Below, piece after piece: positions 46,870-59,060 of a stretch of 64,000 nt of DNA (its first letter is position 1; each line of letters opens with the position of its first letter). The stretch is from assembly GCA_951213105.1 (NCBI GenBank), contig OX578153.1, forward strand, positions 57,706,520 through 57,770,519. The letters run 5' to 3'. The notes under the pieces were generated by a model. It was not told the DNA's origin. It was given only the letters and a program-made list of their open reading frames with translations, and made no database searches. The stretch comes from Amaurobius ferox (lineage: Eukaryota; Arthropoda; Arachnida; Araneae; Amaurobiidae). Position numbers and translations under genes: made by a program.

Positions 46870-47661
46870 ATATATATGCTACTAAAAATATTAAAATCTG
46901 TCATTCCCATAATAAAAAAACAAGGAGCCTACATAGTATCGAACAATTTTGAAGTAAAAACTATATTGGAGGGGGTATCGGATGAGGTTTATTACACAAG
47001 TTATGATTTTTCAGATCTCTTTAACAATATAGATATAAACGACCTTTATGACATTTTAATGATAGCTTTAGAGAAATATGTCCTACAGGCTTACATAAAT
47101 TTTAACAAATATAAAACACTGATACAATTGGTACTATTTGAAACAGTATTGTTTATGGCATGGATTTTTATAAACAGCAATATAGGAAACCTATGGGGGG
47201 GGGGGGGAGTTGTTCCTCAATATTGGCAGATATTTATCTAAATAGTTACGAATCAGGAATACACATCCTGAATGAAATTATATACATAAGATACGTAGAC
47301 GATGTTTTGACAGCATGGGAAAAAGAAGATTATAGTGTGGAATTTAGTGTTTACCCTAGTAGTTTAAACCTAATAGAAAACAAGAAAAATGATGATGGAG
47401 TCTTTCATTTTTTGGATCTCAGTATAATGAATTGTATAAGTGACGGTAAACAAAATAAAACTATATTTTTGTATATATGATAAACGTATTGAATTTGGAT
47501 TTGAAATAAATTATCTCATTCCATGGAAGTCTAATATCCACAAGCGTGTGTTTAGAAACGTAATTAGAAACTACTTGATAAGAAGCAGTAGATTAAACAC
47601 AAGAAAGGAGGACCAGTTTATGTGTGTAAAACAATACTTCAAAGAAGCACGCAAAGTTTGA
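46870..47661 (+). pseudogene. Penelope-like reverse transcriptase of a second family (RT-4)
   Basis: Head-to-head with RT-3, separated by a ~12 bp (TA) tract. Reads EVYYTSYDFSDLFNNIDIND (motif A), then a frame change near the 13-G run at 47196-47208, where motif B continues as PMGGGGSCSSILADIYL. Motif C is YIRYVDDVLTAW, followed by FHFLDLSIMN (FLDL). After another shift near 47475 come YDKRIEFGFEINYLIPWKSN and HKRVFRNVIRNYLIRSSRL, to TGA 47659-47661. The thumb region HxxVxRNxIxxYLxRxxRL is longer than in RT-3. Dead by at least two shifts. Confidence 0.75.
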
Positions 47662-48271
47662 TGCAATTCCTTACTGGAATCGCATTAAACTTTTATAAAA
47701 TCGATACGTAGGAATGCGATTTGAGATTATCATAATGGATTGTATTTGTGGCAACAGCATATGGCGTATATAACCAGTGATCCTCAACTTGCGGAGTTAT
47801 TCTCGCGATACAAGGGGCGAGGTTGTCGGTATGAGTGTAGTGTAATGTGTATCGTTGTGTTGGTACGTATGGTGACAATTTGTTCCACATAGAGGCATTT
47901 CTTTCGTACTAAAAATCTGGTGACTTGTTTTCGGTATCATATTTTTGTATCTTTATTAAATTTCATTTTTAAGTATCTTGTGTCTTATAATTTCAGTAAT
48001 TGCTTTTGTAGCAGGACTTTCGATGAACGGTACCTGTCTTTCGGGAGTGTTTGCCGCGGCTCTCAAAGCATGCTTTAACCGGGGAGTGGGGGTCACAACC
48101 CCCCACAACCAATTTGTGGTACTGTTCGTCCATTCATTCCATTTGGATATTATATTACATAAAATTGTCTGTGCTGCTTTGCGCCTACTCTTTTATTGTT
48201 TTTCTCTTACACTTGCCTTTTATGGTACTTTCATTCCACACATTAGCTTAATAAATTTGAAATTATAAATA

Positions 48272-48274
<3 letters not shown>
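47662..48274. other. Unassigned sequence between RT-4 and (TA)n
   Basis: May include RT-4 3' sequence. ORFs at 47693 (minus), 47978 and 48051 show no family. Confidence 0.35.
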
Positions 48275-48353
<79 letters not shown>

Positions 48354-48361
48354 ATATATTA

Positions 48362-48412
<51 letters not shown>

Positions 48413-48515
48413 TGACGATGCTTCGGCCATGTGGCTGTATCGTTGAGTGAAACACATTTGGAACCTCTGTGGATGCAAAGATCCTTGTAAAGCTGGATCT
48501 ACAGAGGTTCTATCC
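48275..48515. repeat. Two (TA)n tracts and an adjoining hairpin
   Basis: (AT)n at about 48279-48350 and 48366-48406. Next to it, GGAACCTCTGTGGAT (48460-48474) pairs with ATCTACAGAGGTTC (48500-48513). Confidence 0.85.
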
Positions 48516-48856
48516 AATTTCATATTTTCGGATTGTATCTTTTCTCTTAAATTTTGTTATTTTTTGTTATTTTAATATATTGAGCCTCCAGATTTTGATA
48601 ATCCTTTGATGTTTGAACTTGATTTTTATGCATCGTGCTTGAATATTGATACATTCATGTGTATTACTGAAAATTAAAATTAAGATCATTTTGTCTTATA
48701 TGGCAGCATTGTTTTCCTTTAATCTGATATTTCCTCTCATATCCCCTTTACTTAATTTTTCTTCCGTATTGTTTTTGAACCAGGGTATGACACTGATCAT
48801 GTTTTAAATTAGTCTTATTATTTTTATTTTATTTTTATTTTTAATTTTATCTTTTT

Positions 48857-48863
<7 letters not shown>

Positions 48864-48929
<66 letters not shown>

Positions 48930-48975
48930 TATATATATATATATATATAAGTATATATATGTATATATATATATT
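48864..48975. repeat. (TA)n tracts
   Basis: Long (AT)n with small interruptions. Confidence 0.95.
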
Positions 48976-49521
48976 ATGTTAAAGCCACAATTAAATAGAA
49001 CTTTTATTAATTCTCACGATTAGAATTCGAATGATTTAAATTTTCGGAATTTTTATAGCATTATATCCTCTGGAAAATAATGACAATTCCTTGAAATAGT
49101 AGTACATAATACAGTTTCAAGGGAAGGGGTGGTGATTTGAACTGATCGACGAATGTTAAAGTCATGCCATAATAGTTTTTATTAACACAGATGATCCAAA
49201 TGCTTTCATTATATCAATAAGCTGCTGCCAAGTTGAAAAAAGATAATTTTGAAGAACTTATATGAATAAATTGGATACTAAATCAGAAAAAGTTAGATAT
49301 CTTTTTCATTCTAATAACGATTATAATTGTAAGTGGAATTAAACACTATGGAATATGTGTGCATGAGACAACTTAGTGGAGAATCACATTCCAAGTATTT
49401 TAATATATTTATTTATTTGAATGTGCGATGCGAATTATTGTTTTACAGGCCGAATTCGTTGCTAAAATTAGTTAGATAAAAATACATATGCAGGGTCCCT
49501 TTTGTTAATAAGAAAATAAAA
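48976..49521. other. AT-rich unassigned sequence
   Basis: Nothing recognised. Confidence 0.4.
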
Positions 49522-50326
49522 TCTGATGTGAGCAGCACATGACTTTCCTTATATAATGCAATAAATTTACTATTTTTACAGTAAAAAAATATATTTTTTT
49601 ATAGTAGTTATTTATATTCTTTCTAAGATATTGAATTTTCGTTAATGAGTCGTCATTTTCCATGTCGTCATTATCAATGAGTCGTCATTGATTTAGCGTC
49701 ATTTTTATCCATTTGGCGAGTATTTCGCTAATTTAGCAACATTTAAAAAAGGCGCCAAGTTGGCGACATGCCACCAAATTCGCCATTCGTCGCCAAAATC
49801 TCGCCAAGCGTCATGGACGAAGAAATAAGTTATTCTTACAGCAGATAAATGACTATTGACGTTCAAATACAAAAGTATTACTCAAAGTATATTTTTTCAA
49901 AGGATGTCACCAAAGAATGTCACCAAATTTATCGCACGATGTTACACATGAAAAGTGAACATGTTTCTGAATAGGACATATATTTTTTTTAATTCTATAC
50001 GACTTTTTGATAATTTTTTTGAAAAATGTGCAATATCTCGAGAACGGTTCATGATAGCGTTCTAAAATTTATGTCAATCATTTTCTAATAAAAAATTACA
50101 TAAGAAATATCCATTTGTGTAACTTTATTAGTTGTTTTAATTTTTTGACGATTTTTTCAAAATTTCACTCGAAAATTTAGGGGGGGGTTCTGAACATTCG
50201 ATTGCGTATAAAAACAATAGGCATCAAGTGTTTACGGAATGTGATTTTTGTACCAAATTTCGTTCGAATCGATTCATTCGTTCGTCAGTTATCGTCTCCA
50301 CAGACCCACTGACACACACACACACC
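49522..50326 (+). mobile_element. Repeat A copy 4, 3'-truncated
   Basis: Starts TCTGATGTGAGCAGCACATG; stops inside the CA microsatellite at about 50326, lacking the terminal palindrome. The words CTTGAACAATATAA repeat at 50324-50345 and 50372-50390. Confidence 0.85.
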
Positions 50327-50905
50327 TTGAACAATATAAGCTTGACGCCATTAATATAAACTTGAATCGCCACCTTGAACAATATAAGATTAAATAATTC
50401 CGTATACTAATGGCTTTGTTTTAAATAGAAAAGAAATGGAGACTTCTTCACAAATGTAATGTAAGACATTCAAAACACTTCCCATAATTATAGACGCCGC
50501 ACCACCCTTCTCTACCGGATTACCATAGATCTTCAAAGACCTTTAAAGTTCTATGCCTATTTCTCCATTCACGCAACCAGCTTCATTCACGGATCTTGCG
50601 AGCGAGCGTTGCAGGCAATTAATCATAATTACATCGCTGGGCACAGTTTTAAAACTTGTTTGTTCACCTTTTCTGCGCCGCCATCATTCATGCAAGACAA
50701 GCGACAACAAAACGAATTTCTAGTTGCACCCAAGAAACTTAGATCATCCCCCGCGCTCGATCGATCGTGAATCGAAGTTTTGCTTTCCCATTATGTATAG
50801 GATGTAGGTATCCTAGATAATTTACGCTATCTACGGTATAGGACAGGGGTGGCCAACCCAAATGACCTTGCGGGCCACTTCAGAAAAACATTATAATCCC
50901 GCGGG

Positions 50906-50914
<9 letters not shown>

Positions 50915-50956
<42 letters not shown>

Positions 50957-51194
50957 CCAATGGCCAGGCACTTGACTCATCGTCATTCGCCCATAATTCG
51001 GCCTTATATGTGATCCATTTAGCCGTCCTAGGGACGTTGCCCCAGGTGCACCAGAGGGGGGGGGGGGCGGAACACACTGCACCCACAACACAACAACATC
51101 CATGCCTTACGTGGGGCTCGAACCCACAACATGGCGGTCGAGCGATTGCTTTGGAAACGCATGCCTTGACCACTCGACCACCACGTCGGCCCGA
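50915..51194 (-). mobile_element. SINE-2, reverse, nested in hAT, (TA)n tail
   Basis: Minus strand: GTGGTGGTCGAGTGGTCAAG, GCATGCGTTTCCAAAGC, B box GTGGGTTCGAGCCCCAC, GGGGCAACGTC, GACGGCTAAATGGATC, ending ATTGGCAATAATAT into (TA)n (50911-50951). GGGCCGCATATA at 50903-50914 and 51195-51206 is the target duplication in hAT sequence. A C-rich run (51055-51066) varies. Confidence 0.82.
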
Positions 51195-51373
51195 GGGCCG
51201 CATATAAAAATATATATCTTTATATTAGATTTGGACCCATTACAAACATTTATTGGAGTGAAAATTTAAAACAGAATGAATTATTATTATTGTTTTCATT
51301 ATTTTTCATGTATACAAACATAGATAATATAATAATAATAATGTAATGATCGAATAATGTTTAATTTATTTAA

Positions 51374-51748
51374 TTAGTGAGATATTTGTTTCTCAACTCT
51401 TTCACTTAGTTTTTGCAAGTCGATCTCGATAAATTTCATTTTCGAAAAAAACGATTCACAAGTGTAAGTTGATCCAAAAGCGCTCACAACTTTTTGTGCC
51501 AGATCTCTCAAATTGGAAAATTTTTCTTTTGTGACATAAGTGTTATAAAAATCTATTTTTGATTCTGATGTTTCAAAAATGTGTTTTAATTCATTATTGC
51601 ATTGTAAGTCAATCAGTTCCATTTGGAGATATTCTGGGGCCGACTCGACATCGACATGAAAGGGAGATGAATATATTTCAAATAATTTTTTGTATTTTTC
51701 TAAAATGCAATACTGCCCACTTCTAAGTATGTATAAAAACAGAAGCAA
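51374..51748 (-). pseudogene. hAT transposase C-terminal fragment
   Basis: 124 codons. The C-terminal part LRDLAQKVVSAFGSTYTCES and FFSKMKFI is the hAT dimerisation domain (compare the usual S.FGSTYxCExxFSxMK). Upstream are CNNELKHIF and FYNTYVTKEKFSNL, also typical spacing of GTF2IRD2-like/ZBED-type hAT proteins. The BED finger and catalytic DDE part are missing, so it is non-autonomous. Confidence 0.82.
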
Positions 51749-52455
51749 CGTGTAAAATAGAAACAGTTATGGGATTTATTTGTTACAAAACACTACACTA
51801 AAAACAAAAATATTGCACAAAATAATCGTATTTTGTAAAGTTGTAATGAATCTCGCGGGCCGCAAAATTATTCAAGGCGGGCCGCATGCGGCCCACGGGC
51901 CGCGGGTTGGCCACCCCTGGTATAGGATGTACCCTCTTTAGGATATTTACGGTATAGGATATGCACTAGCTCTTTAGTCCATCATCATTTGACCGTAGAT
52001 ATAAATAAGTATGGCCGTGAATAAAAGTTCCAAAATAATTTTCAGTAATTTCTATAATATAGTTTTACCATTTTTTATTTCGTTGAAAACAAATATCATT
52101 AAAAGCAATGGGCGAATTACGACAAACGGCAACTAAACGAATTTCGAGTTGTACCCAAGAAACTTAGATCATCCCCAGCTCTCGATCGATCGTGAATCGA
52201 AGTTTTACTTTCCCATTATGTATAGGACGTAGGTATCCTATATAATTTACGCTATCTACGGTATAGGATATACCCTCTTTAGGATATCCACGGTGTGGGA
52301 TATGTACTGGCTCTGTAGTGCATCATCAATTAACGGTAGGAATAAATAATTATGACCGTAAATAAAAGTTCCAAAATAATTTTCAGTAATTTCTATAATT
52401 TAATTTTACCATTTTTTTTTCGCTGAAAACAAATATCATTAAAAGTAAAGGGCGA

Positions 52456-52834
52456 ATTTTCCGATAAGTGGACAAAGCTGCCGCTTAGAGCCTCCACGAT
52501 AGAGGAGATAAGGGGATCGAAATTTCTACTTTTTTATTCAATTTGAAGTTACTGCAGAAGTTTATTCAATTATGCAAAATAAGCTTCCGTTTATGCTTCA
52601 AAGTGCGGCGACTTGTTTATATTTCACAAAATTGTTCCTTTTTCATAAAATTTGAAAAAAAAAATAAAAAATAAAATAAAGACTGAATTTGAAAGAAAAT
52701 ACCGCTAAGAAACCGCCTTTAAATGTACGAAATGTATATATTTTTATGTATAAAATTTGCTGCTGTAGAAAAACGTTTCTGCGGCACATTTGGGTCATGT
52801 ACTGATGTTTGTGCTAAATACTCATTTGGTAGTT
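52456..52834. other. Unassigned sequence
   Basis: Nothing recognised. Confidence 0.4.
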
Positions 52835-53300
52835 TGTTATAGAAGAATTGATACTCCATATTGGGATCATTTACTATTGGCTATGCTCAATACACATTTG
52901 AGAGCCTGAGTTATAGAAGAATGGAGGCCCCATATCGGAATCATCTACTATTGCTTGTGCTCAGTACCCAAATGGAAGTCTGGTGTAGAAAAATTGGAGA
53001 CACATAACGGGGTTAATTACTACTGGTTATGCTCAGTACTCGTTTGAGAGTCTGAGTTATAGAAGAATTGAGGTCCCATATCGGGATCATTTACTATTAG
53101 TTATGCTCAATATTTATTTGAGAATCTGTTATAGAAGAATTGGGACCACATATTGGGGTTAATTACTAATGTGTTATGCTCAATACCCATTTTGGTGCTA
53201 TAGAAGAATTGAGGCTTCATATTGGGGTTATCGACTATTGTTTGTGCTCAATATCCATTTGAGAATATGAGTTATAGAAGAATTGGAGCCCCACATGGTG
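52835..53300 (+). repeat. ~65-80 bp minisatellite, about six to seven units
   Basis: Unit words: TTATAGAAGAATTG, CATATTGGGRTCATTTAC-like, TACTATTGGTTATGCTCAAT and CCATTTGAGAGTCTGAG. Units vary in length through deletions. Confidence 0.88.
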
Positions 53301-56300
53301 ATGATATGATAGATATTCTTAATTTTGCCTGTAAATCTTGCATTCCATTTTTAATTTTATATTTATTTTATATATACTTTGCATTATGTGCCATTAACGT
53401 CACCTTGTACAAGATAAGAATTATCTGAGGTCACAAAATATGATGGCGTCACACGGGGTACCCTCAAATAAATCTTTTCCTGATAAAAAGTTTTCGAATG
53501 TATTATAAATAGACAATTTTTGAAATATTTTTACAATTTTGAACACTTTGGATATCCGAGAACAACTTACAACCATCAATGTCCACCAACTTACAACCAT
53601 CAACCATCAGTGTCCTTTTCATCTTTGATGAAATAGTGAACAGGTTCAGATCTAGAAAGAGTAAAATGTCGGTATATATCAGAATCCAAATCCTATTAAT
53701 GATGCCACTCTCTTTAAAATAGGAAATTGCATGTAAAATGACTGATGTAAAATGGTTGACTTGTGTAGGAATTCTCGACGTGTAAATTCATTAAAATGCA
53801 AACCGTAGGGGCACGCGGGGTCGCTGTTTCGGGGCCCCGTGTCAGAGGGACCCTAAATTAATTGCAATAGCGAAAAATTCACGATTGCTTCATGAAAAAA
53901 ACATTTATACCGGCGGAATTGTTTTTCCCAACGAAAAGATCAATTTTGGGCATATAAGAGGTATATAGTGATTATCTCACTAATTCAAAGTCTAGAGCAT
54001 CTTGGCTTTTTGGCTGTAATGAAGAAGTTACCAATAATTTCAATTGCATTAAATCATGCAAGAACTTCATTTTGCATACATTTTTCTAGAATGAAATCAT
54101 GTTCTTAAAAAAATATTTTTGTTTATTTAATATGGCCCCGGAGGAAGGTCTGCCCCTAGCCCCAGTTAAATTAAGTCGGGCCCTTGCAAACCGTAATCGA
54201 TTCAAAAAGTCAAACGTGTAAATCCTCCAAAATTACGATGATTTAACAGCCCAAACCATATTTCCAACCCTTCACAATACTTCACTACGTATTGTAGAGA
54301 AAGCAAAAATATGAATGTGACAACTTGTAATTAATCACTATAACATCACGTTCGCCGTTTTAAAACTTGTTTGCTCACCTTTTGCCGCCGTTATCGCTTA
54401 GCGCAGACAAGCGGCGGCAGCGATCAAGAAATTAAATCCTCCCACTGCGTGTGCCATCGATTTTTAGCGGATTTTCGCAAACAGTGCAGGGAATTCCTCA
54501 TTGAATTGTTGATTTCTGGCAGGGACCGGATTCCATCAGGCAACAACGGAGAAAATTGAACCGTTATTCTTGGAAGTGGCAGTTACGGCGTTTTAATTGA
54601 TACGTTGAATGGCGACTGTGTAACGAGATGCTGTTAAAAGTTTTGACATAGTATCAGGGGTGGAAAATGTTTGTATTGGGAGTTCTTATGGAATATTTGT
54701 GTCATGAGAAATAATGAGGGAATGACAATAGAAAATATGGATTTTGTTTAGTTGGTTCATAAATTTGGCGCAATTTTTATATATCTCTTTAGAGTGAATA
54801 TGGTTGTGCATATGGAAAACCTCATGAGAAACATGCTTTACATATTATACAATTATCATATTTTTTGTTTTTCGTATTATAATGTAGTATAAAGTATCGT
54901 TTCCGCAAAAACTTTTGAATTAGAGATTTTATATTTTAAGACCTCCTGAATACGTTTTGTCTATTTTTGGAGTAATGTCCGTCTGTCTGTGGTCTATTTG
55001 TTGTGCACAAGATAGCGGTCGCAAATATTAATGTATTTTCACGAATCTTTGTAATGGTTTTGTTTGAAAATCTAGAACTAGATAGAATTTTTTTTTAACA
55101 TTGAGGAAAATCCTCGAAATTTATTCGAAATTTTATATTTTTTAACATGGCAGCATAGGACAAAATTTCACGAAATGATCACGAAACTTTATAGTTTCAA
55201 TCATTGCTGTGAAAAATAGTCGGGGTACAATTTTTTTTGTTCGTGACGTCATTAGCCCTCTCCTGGGGAGCAAGTTACCCTCCCAGTGTGTGTGGGGGGG
55301 GAGGGGGGTACATTGCCAAGTATGACATCATTCGAAAGATTTTTTTTTTAGCTTGTGAAGGGTAACTCGCTGTAATTGTAATACTTTGGACTCAAGATAC
55401 CGATAAAGTTTTTCCTTGTAAAATTAAAAAAAATAATAATAATAATAATGAGTTCTTGTATGAGAAACTCAAGTTTATCCGCACTCCAATTAATTTAAAA
55501 ATCATCATACACACACAACTTCAGCTAACAATTTCACAATAAGTATAACACGCTTCTCCGAGAATTAATTCTATCCAAACATAAAACTATAAAGCTCATA
55601 AAACGATGCTTTTAGCAGACAAACCACATAACCTCTGACAACAATACCCACAAACACTCTTTCCGTAATGAGACTCAAACAAGGCACTTTCCCAGCTTGT
55701 TAAGAACAAACAGTACATTATTTACAACGGACTGCATCCGTTTATAAACCTCACAAAAGTACACCGACATCCCCTCGGTACTAAATTTGAGCAAATACAC
55801 CTGGCATCAGCAAGCAGAAAGCTTTCGACCGTACTGTCAATTCCGCTTCAACGCAATAAACGTGTGTAAAATGTTATCCCCGAGAGCCATAAAAATTTAC
55901 AGGGATTAGAGGAGATAACGGTTCTAAGAAAATGTCTACCACGCTTCGCATTTTCGATATTATTATTGCAATTCTCCGTATAAAGTACTCTTTGTAGGGG
56001 AATCTCGTTATAACGAATTTGAAGGGACAGCTGATTTGATCCCGTATATTCGTTCCGGGGTATTTGTTAAATTGAAAAACGTAAGATGGTGGTTCTAAGT
56101 CAGAATATAAAACTATATGATATTTACCTCTAGATTGAGTTTAAAGAAATCGAGATAAAAGCGCTAGAATTGAGGTATGAAATAGGTTTTTAAAATGTGT
56201 CTTTTTTGTCGTTTTTTTTCGAGATTATTGGAATTTCTCCATTTTTAAAATATATGTAGAAATAAAAACAAATTTATCGCTTTTTAAAAAATTTTGACTT

Positions 56301-56418
56301 GCAAGGCGCTTTGAAACACTTTTAGCTTCAGTTTAAAAGAAATGTGATCGCAGTGCAAATTGTGGTAATAGATAATTATTTTGGGATGGGTTAGATTTTC
56401 CTCTAATTTTTAGATTTT
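53301..56418. other. Unassigned sequence, no gene supported
   Basis: Small TTACAACCATCAA duplicates at 53569-53605; G-run at 55294-55308; AAT simple repeat at 55432-55449. 55480-55900 is non-repetitive and moderate in GC. The 62-codon ORF at 54371 shows no family. Confidence 0.4.
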
Positions 56419-57205
56419 TACTTTCCCTGCAATACATGGTAATGTATAGGGAAAGTATTGGAATCCTGTCGAAAATCGCATCTCGAGTTTTCGACGGATC
56501 TACACGTTTCAAGACTTCTAGAATACGAAAAAACCATTTTTAGCGTGACGTCTGTGTGTGTGTCTGTGTGTCTGTCTGTCTGTGTGTCTGCCTGTGTGTC
56601 TGTCGGTCTGTCTGTGCAGATTTTGTATCCACTCTAACTAAAAAACTAATGGACCGAATTTCACAAAATTTGGTAGGTAAATCATTTGTGAGCGAGTCTG
56701 GTGCTGATTAGTTTTGGGAACGATTCGGAATGAAAGAACCCGCCTTTTTTTTGCGAAATGGCCCGCAAAAGCTTGTATCCACTCTAACTAAAAAACTACT
56801 GAACCGAATTTCACAAATTTCGGTAGATGAGTCACTTGTGGGTTACTCTAGTGCTGATTAGATTTTGGTACGATTCGAAAAAAAATAACCTGCCTTTTTC
56901 TGCGAAATGGCCCGCAAAAATCGTCAAAATCTAAACTAAGGAACTAGGTATACTCAAATATATCCATTAAATGCTCGTTTAATATGTAATTTTTAACGAC
57001 GAAAATAATAAGACCAACTCCATTACACTAGGACTAGCCGTTCTCGAGATATTTTAGTTTCCATATTTTCTCTACGCCACCTTCGAAAATAAGTCCGATT
57101 ACCGGATGAGAACGAAAATTGAATTAAAAGTGAAATAAATTTAATTGAAATAAAGATAACGTTAATATAAGTCTGCAGGGAAAGTCATGTGCTGCCCACA
57201 TCAGA
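56419..57205 (-). mobile_element. Repeat A, subfamily B, copy 1
   Basis: Palindrome TACTTTCCCTGCAATACATG...AGGGAAAGTA at the left, AAGTCATGTGCTGCCCACAT and TCAGA at the right. The body keeps GTCGAAAATCG, CGAGTTTTCGACGG and TCTCGAGATATTTTAG; the microsatellite is TGTCTG-type. An internal duplication (TTGTATCCACTCTAACTAAA twice, 56622 and 56773) is absent from subfamily A. Confidence 0.82.
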
Positions 57206-57908
57206 TTTTTTTTTTAATATTTAAAAATACATTAATTTTTTTGAAATCTCGAAAAGTTTAAATGCGTCCTCGGAATGAGCTCTACATGAATAAATAAATA
57301 AATAAATCACGCGTTTCTAGGTCGACTGTTGTCTTCAGAATTTGCGTCGACATACATACAGACATGCAACCAAATAAATGTTTTCATGCACTAATAATAT
57401 AATTGTTTCAAGAAAATGCTTTTCAAGTTTTGCTGTCTCGATATTATTACTGTAGTTCTTTATAAAGTAGTCAGTCGTAGCGAATTTTGGCTATAGCGAA
57501 TTAGAAGGTCCATTTATTTGAATCCTGAAAAAGATATATTCGTTAAATTAAAAATTCATGTTGATGATTCTCAGTCATAACATAAATCTATCTCATATTT
57601 TGAACATCTAATACTTCAAAAGTTTAAAGACTTGAGAATTTCTGTCTTCATACTAGCTCCCAAGCGACTTTCTTATGCCAATATATGAAACTATCCATTT
57701 TCGCCCGCGCTTTGCGCTTCCGAATTGCCTAGTGTCATTATATGTGACACATACACATTTAATAAAAGTTGCTGATAACTTTTCTAAATATCAATAACTT
57801 TTCAGATTTATGCATAAAAAAGCGCGCATTTCATAAATATGTGAAACAGGAAAATATAATGAATATTTTTTTTCCGCGCATGACAAAATAATTTAATTGT
57901 TTCATTTT
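57206..57908. other. AT-rich unassigned sequence
   Basis: AATA simple repeat at 57288-57306; otherwise nothing. Confidence 0.4.
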
Positions 57909-58654
57909 TACTTTCCCTGCAATACATGGTAATGTATAGGGAAAGTATTGGAATCATGTCGAAAATCGCAACTCGAGTTTTCGACGGATCTACACGTTTC
58001 GAGACCTCTAGAATACGAAAAAACCATTTTTAGCGTGACGTCTGTGTGTGTGTCTGTGTGTCTGTGCAGATTTTGTATCCACTCTAACTAAAAAACTAAA
58101 TGACCGAATTTCATAAAATTTGGTAGGTAAGTCACTTGTGCACGAATCTGGTGCTGATTAGTTTTGGGCATGACTCGGGTTAAAAGAACTCGCCTTTTTT
58201 TGCGAAATGGCCCGCAAAAGCTTGCATCCACTCTAACTGAAAAACTAATGAACCGAATTTCACAAAATTTGGTAAATAAGTCGCTTGTAGGCCATCCTAG
58301 TGCTGATTAGATTTTGGTATAATTCGGTAAAAAATAACCTGCCTTTTTCTGCAAAATGGCCTGCAAAAATCCTCAAAATCTAAATTTAAGAACTACGTGT
58401 GCTCAAATATAGCCATTAAATGCTTGTTTAACACGTAATTTTTAGCGAAGAAAAGAATAAGACCAACCCCATTACATTAGGACCCGCCGTTCTCGAGATA
58501 TTTTAGTTTTTCGTATTTTCTCTACGCCACCTTTGAAAATAAGTCCGGATACCGAATGAGAACGAAAATTGAATAAAAGTGAAATAAATTCAATTAAAAT
58601 AAAGAGAACGTTAATATAAGTTTGCAGGGAAAGTCATGTGCTGCTCACATCAGA
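57909..58654 (-). mobile_element. Repeat A, subfamily B, copy 2
   Basis: Same structure and orientation as copy 1, about 1.5 kb away, with a shorter microsatellite. Confidence 0.82.
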
Positions 58655-58825
58655 TTTTTCTTATTGGCAGAGAAATGACAATAAATTGTGTTTTAATTGT
58701 TGAGAGGCAATTGCACGTTTTTTGAAAGTCCCTCTGAATCGTCATTCCTAAATCGAATTTTCGAATATTAGACTTTTCCGTTGACCTGTGAGTTGACACG
58801 GATCGAATGAGACAGAAAATAAGTG

Positions 58826-59060
58826 TTGTTTCTAATCCCCGTGGTGAAGGAAAGCCTTACACCACGTCCACAGTCCCTGGTCCCATGGCGAAGGGTAATA
58901 TTCAGCTTCACTTTATTGAGGCTCCCCAAGGGCAGAAGACTGGCTAAACCTCGACATCACAACATTCATGCCCGCTGGCGGGATTCGAACCCACAACCCG
59001 GCAATCGAGCGATCAGACGGAAACGCATGCCCCTGACCGTTCGACCACCGCATCGATCAA
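58826..59060 (-). mobile_element. tRNA-derived SINE, reverse, SINE-2-like head
   Basis: Minus strand: GATGCGGTGGTCGAACGGTC, GCATGCGTTTCCGTCTG, B box GTGGGTTCGAATCCC (58981-58995). The body differs from SINE-2, so it is a sister family. AAAATAAGT-like duplicates flank it (58816-58824, 59058-59068). Confidence 0.7.

Larger units (their letters stand above)
50844..51919 (-). mobile_element. hAT transposon remnant with 8-bp target duplication
   Basis: Ends CAGGGGTGGCCAACCC in inverted orientation (50844-50859, 51904-51919), followed inward by GCGGGCCGC-rich subterminal repeats. GTATAGGA flanks both sides (50836-50843, 51920-51927), the 8-bp duplication expected of hAT. It carries only a C-terminal transposase piece and a SINE insertion, so it is an internally deleted copy. 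Confidence 0.9.
50702..52455 (+). repeat. ~330 bp tandem duplicate, first unit split by hAT
   Basis: Unit 1 is 50702-50843 plus 51928-52113; unit 2 is about 52122-52455. Shared words: ACCCAAGAAACTTAGATCAT, CGATCGATCGTGAATCGAAG, TTTACGCTATCTACGGTATA, CAAAATAATTTTCAGTAATT. Unit 2 retains the uninterrupted site. Confidence 0.85.
50637..54425. repeat. Old repeat pair, TTTTAAAACTTGTTTG-containing
   Basis: About 80 bp at 50647-50710 (TTTTAAAACTTGTTTGTTCACCTTTT-type wording, then GCGCCGCCAT...GACAAGCG) recurs at 54355-54415. Members of an ancient dispersed family. Confidence 0.5.
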
